A stretch of DNA of 60,951 nt from NCBI GenBank assembly GCA_964564625.1, contig CAZMBE010000019.1, positions 1 through 60,951 of the forward strand, read 5' to 3'. This document shows positions 1 through 7,048 of the stretch, piece after piece. The position numbers and the translations under genes are program-made. The DNA is from UBA2185 sp964564625. GTDB taxonomy: Bacteria > Desulfobacterota > Syntrophia > Syntrophales > UBA2185. Position 1 is the stretch's first letter. Each line of letters begins with the position of its first letter. A model generated the notes under the pieces. The model worked only from the letters and a program-made list of their open reading frames with translations. It did no database searches and was not told the origin of the DNA.

Positions 1-530
1 TTCGGATTTGTAAAATGAGGCTGAAGGGCGAGGACTAAAATGGCCCAGATATCCTGAAAAATCAAAACTCCCAGTGAAATGCGACCGGGCAGTGTATCGA
101 GCTCAAACTTGTCATAAAGCAGCTTGACGACGATTGCGGTGCTGCTGAGAGCGCAGAAGATCGCAAGATATAAGGCATCAATGTTACTGCTTTGAATACC
201 CTTGTCCCACAGCAGAAAAAAACCAAACCCGATTAAAACGCAAAAAATGAATTGCCCTACTCCGGAATACACCAACTGCCTGCCCGACGAGAGCATCTTC
301 GCGGGATTCAGCTCGAGGCCAATGATGAAGAGAAGAAGAATGAGTCCGATCTCAGATATGACCTGGATATTGCTTGGATCCACAACTAAGCGGAGCCCGA
401 TCTCCGGTCCTATGACAGCCCCTGCCAGGAGATAACCGAGAATGACAGGCTGACGAAAAAGCTGGAAGACAAAACCAAGCAAGGTAGCCGCGAGAATTGC
501 TATGCCTATTTCAGAAAGTAGTCCATGCAT
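1..530 (-). CDS. Kef-type (CPA2) monovalent cation:proton antiporter, N-terminal part only
   Basis: The minus strand from position 530 reads without a stop to the window edge (176 codons), so the C-terminal part lies outside. The protein starts MHGLLSEIGIAILAATLLG and continues through hydrophobic helices with LGYLLAGAVIGPEIGL, a GLILLLFIIGLELNP segment and ALSSTAIVVKLL, all typical of the transmembrane domain of KefB/KefC-type K+/H+ or Na+/H+ antiporters. The role would be cation/proton exchange in the inner membrane. Whether it carries a C-terminal NAD-binding TrkA-N domain cannot be seen. The family assignment is firm; the transported ion is not determined. Confidence 0.85.
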   Translation of the reverse strand, partial: MHGLLSEIGIAILAATLLGFVFQLFRQPVILGYLLAGAVIGPEIGLRLVVDPSNIQVISEIGLILLLFIIGLELNPAKMLSSGRQLVYSGVGQFIFCVLIGFGFFLLWDKGIQSSNIDALYLAIFCALSSTAIVVKLLYDKFELDTLPGRISLGVLIFQDIWAILVLALQPHFTNP

Positions 531-1078
531 GGAAATTAACTTTGTGTGCTGTTATTTCTTCGGATGTATTTTTGATCTTCAGACTTTACATGTACCTGAT
601 TCCGACCGTTTGCTTTCAGGAATACCCTTTTCTGTTCCGCATTGTGGACATTTCCTCCCCAGACCGGGTATTCTTTACGACAGACATAAAAACGCCCATG
701 CTTACCCCTCGCCTGAAAGAAGATAAAAGTAAAAAGAGCTGCGGCCTGATTCTGATCAAATGGCTGACCGAAAACCAGAAAAGCTCCCGGATAATAATAT
801 CCGGACCATTTGTTGTAACGACATGATATAAAGTTTTATTTTAAAAAGACAATGAAAGAGCTCATCGTGTTGTTTGAAATATATATGATTGCTTCATTAT
901 GTCAAGGTCATTTTAGTACCCAAACAACATTGGTGGATTCACATAGTGTCAGGAAACAACAGGCTTGTTATACATATCATTTGTTTCTTATGTAGCTGCA
1001 GATTTGTACGATTTTCGTCAGTTTACATTACAAAGTCATAGTACACACATCGAGAAATGTGCATACATGTAATACACA
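531..1078. other. intergenic stretch without a supported gene
   Basis: About 550 bases separate the antiporter start from the end of the TrpD-like gene. Open frames exist on both strands, the longest plus-strand one at 497-826, but none has a convincing ribosome site or a recognisable product. A minus-strand frame ending just before the antiporter start reads KHGRFYVCRKEYPVWGG, faintly like a zinc-ribbon remnant, but has no clear start. I see no strong terminator or promoter. Confidence 0.4.
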
Positions 1079-2194
1079 CTAAGACATCCCCGATCTTTTC
1101 AGGAGCGACTCTAACCTGTGCAGTCCCTCGCCATCTGATGAATCCTGACACATTGCCCATTGTCTGAGCTTTTCTATGGCCCTGCTGTCTTCAATTGCGC
1201 CACGGCTCATCTCCACACCCTTTTTTATGCTGTCGCATTTCCCCGCGGTATACAGTATTGCGCCCGCGTTCAGGCAGGTGAAATCCACACACGACGTATT
1301 GTTTATGCCCGAAAGCACCTGCACAAAGCGCACCGACTCGCGGACAGTATCACTCAAAGATGCTATTTCTTCAAAAGGCGCCTTTTTCAGACCTGCATCC
1401 TCAGGATGGATTGTGTATTCGTTCTGTACACGATGATCGAATTCTATTACTTTGGTTTCACCTGATATGGAAACCTCATCCATGCCATACCCGGAACCCG
1501 CGTCCTTCCCATATACGACCATCCCTTTTTCATACCCGATAGACCGCATTACGAGGGCAGCTTTTCTCAGCAGTTTTTCCATATATACACCGCGCAGACC
1601 GAGGGTTGGCCGGCAGGGATTGGCAAGGGAGGCGGCGATATTCAAAGTTGAGCCAAAGCGTATCTGGCTGAGTATCCGCCCTAAAGCCCCTGGATGCACT
1701 TTCGGACTCATGCCATTGAAAATGCCTATCCCCGCTTCTTTGATACTGTTTCCCACTACCTCCACATCACATTCGACATCAATGCCGACAGCTTCCAGAA
1801 CATCGACAGTACCACAGCAAGACGTAATCGCCCTCGCCCCGTGGCGGGACATAGTGACGCCGCATGCGGCAGCAACGATAGCAGCGGCACTGCTGACATT
1901 GAATGTCTTTAATGTATCCATTCCCGTTCCGGAATTTTCAAACAGGGCACCATGTATATCAGGATATACATGTACCGTATCGATTTCATCAATCGCAGCC
2001 CACGCCCCTGCTATTTCTTCAACCGTTTCCCCCTTGGCTACCAGCGCCGCGAGAAAGGCGCCCTGTTGGAGTTCCGGTTGCCGGTTCAGCAGCACTTCCC
2101 TGAACATCCAGTACGTTTCATCTCTTGACAGATCCTTGCCCTCGATCAGTTTCTGGATCTTCGCGCCGAAATCTTTTATTTTTGAAGCATCCAC
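1079..2194 (-). CDS. TrpD-like glycosyltransferase family 3 protein (anthranilate phosphoribosyltransferase homologue)
   Basis: The 371-residue protein has the TrpD/nucleoside-phosphorylase II layout: an N-terminal helical domain, then a phosphoribosyl-diphosphate-binding domain. NSGTGMDTLKTFNVS (about 88-101) replaces the usual GTGGDG-TFNIS loop. SRHGARA (117-122) corresponds to KHGNR, and GYGMDEVS (235-242) to the Asp-Glu metal motif. The start is GTG at 2194 with AGGAGG five bases upstream. It lies about 205 bp downstream of a zinc-type dehydrogenase on the same strand, and the pair sits behind a cobalamin riboswitch; no other trp genes are near. It is probably not tryptophan biosynthesis. 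A corrinoid-related phosphoribosyl transfer is possible but is inference from context. Family is secure, substrate unknown. Confidence 0.8.
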   Translation of the reverse strand: MDASKIKDFGAKIQKLIEGKDLSRDETYWMFREVLLNRQPELQQGAFLAALVAKGETVEEIAGAWAAIDEIDTVHVYPDIHGALFENSGTGMDTLKTFNVSSAAAIVAAACGVTMSRHGARAITSCCGTVDVLEAVGIDVECDVEVVGNSIKEAGIGIFNGMSPKVHPGALGRILSQIRFGSTLNIAASLANPCRPTLGLRGVYMEKLLRKAALVMRSIGYEKGMVVYGKDAGSGYGMDEVSISGETKVIEFDHRVQNEYTIHPEDAGLKKAPFEEIASLSDTVRESVRFVQVLSGINNTSCVDFTCLNAGAILYTAGKCDSIKKGVEMSRGAIEDSRAIEKLRQWAMCQDSSDGEGLHRLESLLKRSGMS

Positions 2195-2259
2195 TATTTC
2201 CTCCTGGCTATGAAATTAATGTTTCTCTCCCCATTCCCTGTAAAAAGACTCTGAGGATT

Positions 2260-2303
2260 CAAGGATTCATATGTGTATTTTCCAGGTTTCACTTGAATCC
2301 TTG
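2260..2303. repeat. inverted repeat in the gap between dehydrogenase and TrpD-like gene
   Basis: CAAGGATTCA (2260-2269) is matched by TGAATCCTTG (2294-2303), a perfect 10-bp inverted repeat with a 24-base loop, next to a partial direct copy of GGATTCA. No T-tract follows in either direction, so it is not an obvious terminator. It may be a degenerate intergenic repeat or an RNA hairpin in the two-gene transcript. Confidence 0.4.
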
Positions 2304-2399
2304 GCCCCTTGAACCCTGATGACAAGAACAACTCGTAGATTATTTCATTTTCTATACCCAGGCCCGAATATCTTTAGGACCGCTCATCGCTGAACTTTG

Positions 2400-3368
2400 T
2401 TATGGGTACAGGAGTATTTTCATGCAATCGCGTGTTTCAACCAAATGAAGAGCATGTTCAAGTTCCCACAGAGGCATCCTGTGAGAAACCATGTCGAGCA
2501 CTTCTATTTTGCCGGCCATGATATAGTCCAATGCCCGTTTACCATGACGATACGCACATCCATACGCACCCACGATGGTGTGCTGACAATAATGGAGCTG
2601 ATTGAAATCAACCCTGATACCTGACTTGCCGGGTGGAAGCCCTGAAAATATGACAAGCCTCCCCCGCACGTTGAGATGAGAAAGCGCCTGACCATACGCC
2701 TCGTCTGAACCCACTGCCACGATACAGACATCAAATAACATTTCAGGTGGCGTTGCATAACCGCTCGGAAAAGAGGAGCGGCGGTTTGTATCAGGCTCAA
2801 TGACAGAAGGAATTGCCCCTAAGGCCATGGAAGCACGGGAAAGAAGTGTCCCTGCCGGACCTCCGCCCCAGATTCCTATTGTTTCATTCGGTTTAAGATC
2901 TGCCAACTCAAGGGCATTGAAACAGCACGAGAGCGGTTCAGCGAAAACCGCCTCCTCGTCTGTAAGGATATCCGGCAGCACGATGAGGCTTTGTGCAGGA
3001 GCCATGATGTACTCCGCAAAACCCCCATCACGGTGGAATCCCATGATCTGCATACCCTTGCACAAATTTTCCGCCCCTTGCCTGCACGGACCGCAAATAC
3101 CGCAGCTTGTACCTGGATAGACATATACGCGCTGACCTATTGAATATTCACTCACACCATTGCCTAATTCACATATCGTTCCCACAACTTCTTCACCCGG
3201 GACGCGGGGAAGGACAAGATCCCTGTGTCCTACCCGTATGATTTTCAAGTCTGTTCTACATAGACCAGTAACGTTTACACGCACCAAGACATGGTTAGTG
3301 GCAGGTATGGGAATATCGACGTCACCAATTGTAAAAGAACCAATTTCTTCAACAATCACCGCCTTCAT
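2400..3368 (-). CDS. zinc-type medium-chain alcohol dehydrogenase family protein
   Basis: This 322-residue protein belongs to the medium-chain dehydrogenase/reductase superfamily. The structural zinc lobe is intact: CGICGPC plus a fourth cysteine, C89, C92, C95 and C103. Of the catalytic zinc ligands, C37 (GLCRTD) is present and E144 (AEPLSC) could be the third. The usual GHE motif, however, reads PGEE (E59-E60), so the histidine is missing. The coenzyme-binding turn is IWGGGPAGT (about 167-175). The start has GAGGTG upstream (leader sequence in 3369-3400). It is the first gene after the cobalamin riboswitch and is followed by the TrpD-like gene. It likely oxidises or reduces an alcohol or polyol with NAD(P); the substrate cannot be told. 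Confidence 0.82.
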   Translation of the reverse strand: MKAVIVEEIGSFTIGDVDIPIPATNHVLVRVNVTGLCRTDLKIIRVGHRDLVLPRVPGEEVVGTICELGNGVSEYSIGQRVYVYPGTSCGICGPCRQGAENLCKGMQIMGFHRDGGFAEYIMAPAQSLIVLPDILTDEEAVFAEPLSCCFNALELADLKPNETIGIWGGGPAGTLLSRASMALGAIPSVIEPDTNRRSSFPSGYATPPEMLFDVCIVAVGSDEAYGQALSHLNVRGRLVIFSGLPPGKSGIRVDFNQLHYCQHTIVGAYGCAYRHGKRALDYIMAGKIEVLDMVSHRMPLWELEHALHLVETRDCMKILLYP

Positions 3369-3460
3369 AATAAAACACCTCGAACTTCTTCTTTGCCGTT
3401 TCGGACTTCAATGACAAAACCTTGCATTCATTTTTAAAAGTCTCCCACAGGTTATTGCCC

Positions 3461-3503
3461 AATAAAAAAGGGTTCCTGCGGATACAACGATCCGCAGGAA
3501 CCC
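3461..3503 (-). terminator. rho-independent terminator of the riboswitch leader
   Basis: A perfect 14-bp stem (3470-3483 paired with 3490-3503) with a six-base loop is followed, on the minus strand, by TTTTTTATT (3469-3461). It sits between the cobalamin aptamer and the dehydrogenase start. This fits transcription attenuation: ligand binding would favour this terminator and switch the two genes off. Confidence 0.88.
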
Positions 3504-3529
3504 TTTACCATCAGATTCCCTACAAATAT

Positions 3530-3697
3530 TCGCCTCAACAGGTCTTCTGGCTCTCGGATCATCCACCGGGTTGATGCCTTCCCATCAGGGTATTCCCTGA
3601 CAGTGGCTTTTCCCTCACTCGCAACCCATGTCCCCGATTACAGCGGCGGGACCGCCACGGTCTTTCACCGTGTTCCGGTATGCTGAAGCAATATTCT
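3530..3697 (-). ncRNA. cobalamin riboswitch (B12 element)
   Basis: Read on the minus strand this segment has the hallmarks of the cobalamin aptamer: the GCCACTG B12 box (complement of 3601-3607), GGCGGTCCCGCCGCTGTAA upstream of it, GGGAAGGC downstream, and AGCCAGAAGACCTG close to the 3' end. A terminator hairpin follows at 3461-3503 and a promoter precedes it at 3738-3766, so the whole leader is intact. It controls the dehydrogenase and, if they are co-transcribed, the TrpD-like gene. Edges are approximate. Confidence 0.93.
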
Positions 3698-3737
3698 TAA
3701 AAATTACACTTTATTAAAAAACGTCACAGTGAGCGTG

Positions 3738-3766
3738 ACAATACAAGAAATACCCCCATCTGTCAA
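3738..3766 (-). promoter_or_regulatory. sigma70-type promoter for the riboswitch transcript
   Basis: On the minus strand TTGACA (3766-3761), a 17-base spacer and TATTGT (3743-3738) lie about 40 bases upstream of the cobalamin aptamer. Box quality, exact spacing and position all fit transcription of the leader. Confidence 0.65.
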
Positions 3767-3845
3767 CGAGAAATAATCCTCCGCGTCGCTCATTGCCCCG
3801 TGTATCCTTACGGAGACACTACACGGAGATTTTCAAGGGCTTTTA

Positions 3846-4730
3846 TTATTCCTTCCCGGATTCTTTTGCGTTTGACTGAGATGCATCATCCTGATTGCCG
3901 CTGCCTGCACTATTATCGACTTTTTGAGGATATTCTGCAGAAAACTCCTTCGCATCTGATGGCATTGGTTCCTGAGATGCCTCCTGATTTCCTTCATCAG
4001 CGCTATGGGGTTCACTCATCATCTCCTCGTATTCCTGCACTACAATACCCCTTCTTACCATGATCTGATAGATTCGCTCCGAGCGATGTTCCACATATTT
4101 CGATGTGCCCGTGGGATTGAACTTACGGGGATTGGGAAGGACGGACGCCAGTCGTGCTGCCTCCCTGGCCGTCAGTGCTGAGGCCGGTTTGCCAAAGTAT
4201 CTACGGGCTGCGGCCTCGATACCGAAGAGCCCATCACCCCATTCAGCAACATTCATATAGAGCTCAATAATTCTTTTCTTGGAAAGATTATTTTCCATCC
4301 TCCAGGTGATGATTGCCTCCTTGATTTTACGGATGGGGTTTTTTGAAGGAGAAAGATAGAGATTCTTCGCCAGTTGCTGACTTATAGTGCTTCCCCCGAT
4401 GGCAAATTTTTTCTTTTTGATGTCTTTTTCGATAGCCTTCTGTATGGCTTCATAATCAAACCCTTCATGACTCCAGAACTTATCATCTTCCGCGATGATT
4501 ACTGCCTTGATTGCATAAGGAGAAATCTGTGAAAGAGGCACCCATCTCTGGATAATCTTTTTCTTTTTACCCTGGCGTTGCCATTCTTCTTCCCTATATT
4601 CCATGAAAGCTGTCTTTTTGGGGGATATCTTCTTAAGTTTTGCCATATCAGGATAGACAAAATAGACTCCTATACTCAATAGTAGGGTAGATACAACAAT
4701 AAAAATAAGAATTTTAATAAATTTCTTCAT
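3846..4730 (-). CDS. mtgA: monofunctional biosynthetic peptidoglycan transglycosylase
   Basis: This 294-residue GT51 enzyme polymerises lipid II glycan strands at the inner membrane. An N-terminal membrane anchor (about residues 5-27) precedes the transglycosylase domain. The motifs are visible in order: IIAEDDKFWSHEG with the catalytic glutamate, GGSTISQQLAKNL, KRIIELYMN with the second acidic residue, and EAARLASVLPNP. There is no transpeptidase domain, which separates it from class A penicillin-binding proteins. The last 60 or so residues are acidic, Ser/Gln-rich and low complexity, an extension beyond the usual MtgA length. It is transcribed away from the LysM hydrolase gene, so two peptidoglycan-acting genes share one intergenic region. 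Confidence 0.92.
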   Translation of the reverse strand: MKKFIKILIFIVVSTLLLSIGVYFVYPDMAKLKKISPKKTAFMEYREEEWQRQGKKKKIIQRWVPLSQISPYAIKAVIIAEDDKFWSHEGFDYEAIQKAIEKDIKKKKFAIGGSTISQQLAKNLYLSPSKNPIRKIKEAIITWRMENNLSKKRIIELYMNVAEWGDGLFGIEAAARRYFGKPASALTAREAARLASVLPNPRKFNPTGTSKYVEHRSERIYQIMVRRGIVVQEYEEMMSEPHSADEGNQEASQEPMPSDAKEFSAEYPQKVDNSAGSGNQDDASQSNAKESGKE

Positions 4731-4862
4731 TATCGCTAAACTATTTCAACCAATTCTCCGAATAGAGAAATTGAAATGTTTGAGAAGTCTTTCTAAAAAA
4801 TTTAAACCAGGCCGTTTTTCATAGTACAAATATACAAAAAGTCAAGCTTTCACTTGCCTTCA

Positions 4863-4878
4863 TGTGATACGTGTCACA
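4863..4878. promoter_or_regulatory. CRP/FNR-family-like dyad
   Basis: TGTGATACGTGTCACA is an almost symmetrical 16-bp dyad matching the TGTGA-N6-TCACA pattern of CRP-type regulators. It lies in the divergent region between mtgA (start 4730, minus) and the LysM hydrolase (start 5170, plus). No regulator gene for it is visible. The match is to the consensus only. Confidence 0.4.
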
Positions 4879-5039
4879 GATATTTCGCGCATAAAGGCAT
4901 AAATATACTACAGGTGCATCTCAGAATCACTGTTGAGAAACGTCGTCGGAATATGACAAAGGCAGTTATTATGTGACTGCAAAATGCCATCATTATCATT
5001 GATTTTATTCAGTAATTGTCGTTTGTGTGAAAAATTGGA

Positions 5040-5068
5040 TTGACTTCTTTTCTTTTTTTTTGTACAAG
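5040..5068 (+). promoter_or_regulatory. candidate sigma70 promoter for the LysM hydrolase gene
   Basis: TTGACT (5040-5045), a 17-base pyrimidine-rich spacer and TACAAG (5063-5068) lie about 100 bases upstream of the start at 5170. The -10 box matches the consensus at four of six positions, so this is a moderate call. The rest of the region 4731-5157 holds only the dyad at 4863-4878 and no gene I can support. Confidence 0.45.
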
Positions 5069-5169
5069 ATCCTGCTAGCTTTTCTGTGTGCAGTTTGTCA
5101 TCCATTGTCAAAATCTGTGCACCGTTAACATAGTGGGGGATCCCCCGAATGAATAAGAGGAGGTACTTC

Positions 5170-6135
5170 ATGATGAAACGGCAGATTTTCCCGTGGATGG
5201 GGCTCTTAGTCCTGTTCATTACACTTGGCCTCAGTCAGGTTGTCTTTGCAAAGGAATACAAAGTCAGGCGTGGCGACACTCTCGCCAAGATTGCGAAAAA
5301 TCATGGTGTCACTACTCAGGCGTTGATGAACGCCAACGGCCTTACCAGTAGCGCCCTCAAACCAAAGCAAGTTCTCGTTGTTCCCAGTGACGGCAAAAAA
5401 CACATCGTAAAATCAAAGAAGACACGCTCACGTACTGCGGAAACCTATGTAGTGAAAAAGGGAGATACGCTTCAAGCAATTGCCAAAAAAACCGGCTACT
5501 CAGTAAATCATATCAAAAAAATGAATCGTGTGAACGCAAGTTCTTTAAAAATAGGACAAAACATTGTTCTGTCAAGGCGCGGCCCTGTGAAAGAACTTGC
5601 AGTCGTGAGAACGAATGAACTGGATGAATCCGACGGGGAAGAAGATTTGTTGGGTGATGATGAAGACGTAGTTCTAAATAATACCCTGCTGGAATCTGAA
5701 GAGAATGCAGACTCAAGCGCTGAATTGCTAGGGAAATGGGACAGTCCCCAAGAACGATCTCTCTTCATCCGGGTTGCCAAGGGTTTTCTGGGGGCTCCCT
5801 ATCGTTTCGGAGGATCATCTGTCAGGGGCTTGGATTGTTCCGCATTTGTGAAAAAGGTTTACGAATTTTTTGATGTCAGTCTTCCCAGAACGGCGAAAGA
5901 ACAATCGCGCGTGGGAATGCGTGTATCGAGAGATGAACTGATGGAGGGAGATCTTGTCTTCTTCAATACAAGGCGGGCATATGGCCATGTGGGTATCTAT
6001 ATTGGAAATAATGAATTTGTTCATGCATCATCGGGCCGGGCAAGAATGGTCAGAATAGATACTCTCGATAAACCATACTACAATAAGCGTTTTATAAAAG
6101 CGGTAAGAATCAAAGGGTTGGACAGCGGCGTATAA
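5170..6135 (+). CDS. LysM-containing NlpC/P60 peptidoglycan endopeptidase
   Basis: A secreted cell-wall hydrolase of 321 residues. A signal peptide (to about residue 27, QVVFA-KE) is followed by two LysM peptidoglycan-binding repeats (about 30-72 and 93-136, each starting with a Y-V-x-x-GDTL-type motif). An acidic, disordered linker comes next, then a C-terminal NlpC/P60 domain with the catalytic cysteine in LDCSAF (C223) and histidines in YGHVG (273) and FVHAS (285). It probably cleaves stem peptides between murein strands. An upstream ATG at 5149 is in frame, but AGGAGG (5158-5163) sits six bases before the tandem ATG at 5170/5173, which fixes the start there. A hairpin at 6171-6204 may end the transcript. 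Confidence 0.9.
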   Translation: MMKRQIFPWMGLLVLFITLGLSQVVFAKEYKVRRGDTLAKIAKNHGVTTQALMNANGLTSSALKPKQVLVVPSDGKKHIVKSKKTRSRTAETYVVKKGDTLQAIAKKTGYSVNHIKKMNRVNASSLKIGQNIVLSRRGPVKELAVVRTNELDESDGEEDLLGDDEDVVLNNTLLESEENADSSAELLGKWDSPQERSLFIRVAKGFLGAPYRFGGSSVRGLDCSAFVKKVYEFFDVSLPRTAKEQSRVGMRVSRDELMEGDLVFFNTRRAYGHVGIYIGNNEFVHASSGRARMVRIDTLDKPYYNKRFIKAVRIKGLDSGV

Positions 6136-6170
6136 ACCCCCTTGACCTCTGCACCATATCACTATGCTGG

Positions 6171-6204
6171 AATACAATGGGACATGAGTGTGTCTCATTG
6201 TATT
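6171..6204 (+). terminator. candidate hairpin terminator after the LysM hydrolase gene
   Basis: AATACAATGGGACA pairs with TGTCTCATTGTATT through a six-base loop, a 14-bp stem with one mismatch. Only a short T-run (TATTTTGCC) follows, so termination may be weak. Confidence 0.5.
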
Positions 6205-6333
6205 TTGCCTTATGTAATGTCAAACAAATCAGCTATTCAGGAAAAACCACTTTTTTATTGATTTATTCATCTTCTCCCTATATCTTTAACCTGTTAATGC
6301 AGGTACTCATAAAAAAATCTTAAGGAGGCAGAT

Positions 6334-7032
6334 ATGCAAAAAAACCGTTCACTTTTCGTCATTGTTGTATCGTTTTTCTTTTTAATCAGTGGCTGCGTTA
6401 CCACGGGAACCTATGAGAAAAAAGTTAAAGAAGCGGACAATCAGGCAAAAGAACTCGCACAGGTCAAGGCAGACAGGGATCAATTGAAAGAAGCACTTGC
6501 AAATGCTTCCAGTGAACAGGCAAAACTGCAGGAAGAACTCGCGGAGCTGAAAAAAAAGAAGGCAGAGGTACAAACTGAAAGCGATACCTATAAACAACTG
6601 ATGCAGGAAATGAAGGGCGAGATTGCCAAGGGGCAGGTGACAATTTCAGAACTTAAGGGAAAACTTACCATGGATGTTGTGGACAAAATCCTATTCGCCT
6701 CTGGACAGGCGGAAGTGAAGCAGGAGGGATTAGACGTTCTGCAACGGGTCGTTGAGATCCTTAAAAATGTGAAAGATAAGTCGATCCGTGTTGAGGGGCA
6801 CACGGATAACGTAAAAATCAAAGGCAGGCTCGCGAAGCAGTATCCTACCAACTGGGAACTTTCAGCAGCCCGTGCCCTTAATGTTGCAAAATATCTGCAG
6901 GAGCAGGGGCTTGACCCCGTGCTCTTATCGGCCACGGCTTTTGGTGAATACCAGCCGGTTGCGGAAAACGATACTCCTGAAGGACGGGCGAAGAACCGGA
7001 GAATAGCCATTATTCTTCTGCCAAAGGAGTAA
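6334..7032 (+). CDS. OmpA-family lipoprotein with coiled coil
   Basis: This 232-residue outer-membrane lipoprotein has a clear type II signal (LISGC, lipidated C21), a heptad-like charged coiled coil (about 27-110, rich in K, E, A, Q and L) and a C-terminal OmpA-like peptidoglycan-binding domain (about 112-232). That domain contains ILFASGQAEV, VEGHTDNV and the family-typical NWELSAARA and GRAKNRRI. It should tether the outer membrane to murein noncovalently. An AAGGAGG site precedes the ATG. The gene stands 16 bp ahead of the aconitase gene, so the two may be co-transcribed although functionally unrelated. It resembles Pal but is longer because of the coiled coil. Confidence 0.9.
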   Translation: MQKNRSLFVIVVSFFFLISGCVTTGTYEKKVKEADNQAKELAQVKADRDQLKEALANASSEQAKLQEELAELKKKKAEVQTESDTYKQLMQEMKGEIAKGQVTISELKGKLTMDVVDKILFASGQAEVKQEGLDVLQRVVEILKNVKDKSIRVEGHTDNVKIKGRLAKQYPTNWELSAARALNVAKYLQEQGLDPVLLSATAFGEYQPVAENDTPEGRAKNRRIAIILLPKE

Positions 7033-7048
7033 TGGTAAGAAATATATT

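Noticed and set aside
497..826. 109-codon open frame on the plus strand
   Set aside because: No good ribosome site, no recognisable domain, and it overlaps the antiporter start region on the other strand; composition does not look coding.
532..830. minus-strand frame with a zinc-ribbon-like stretch (KHGRFYVCRKEYPVWGG)
   Set aside because: No start codon with a ribosome site and only one cysteine remains; too weak to call a gene or pseudogene.
1452..2213. 253-codon plus-strand frame opposite the TrpD-like gene
   Set aside because: Antisense to a gene with clear family motifs; its translation has no domain and unusual residue use.
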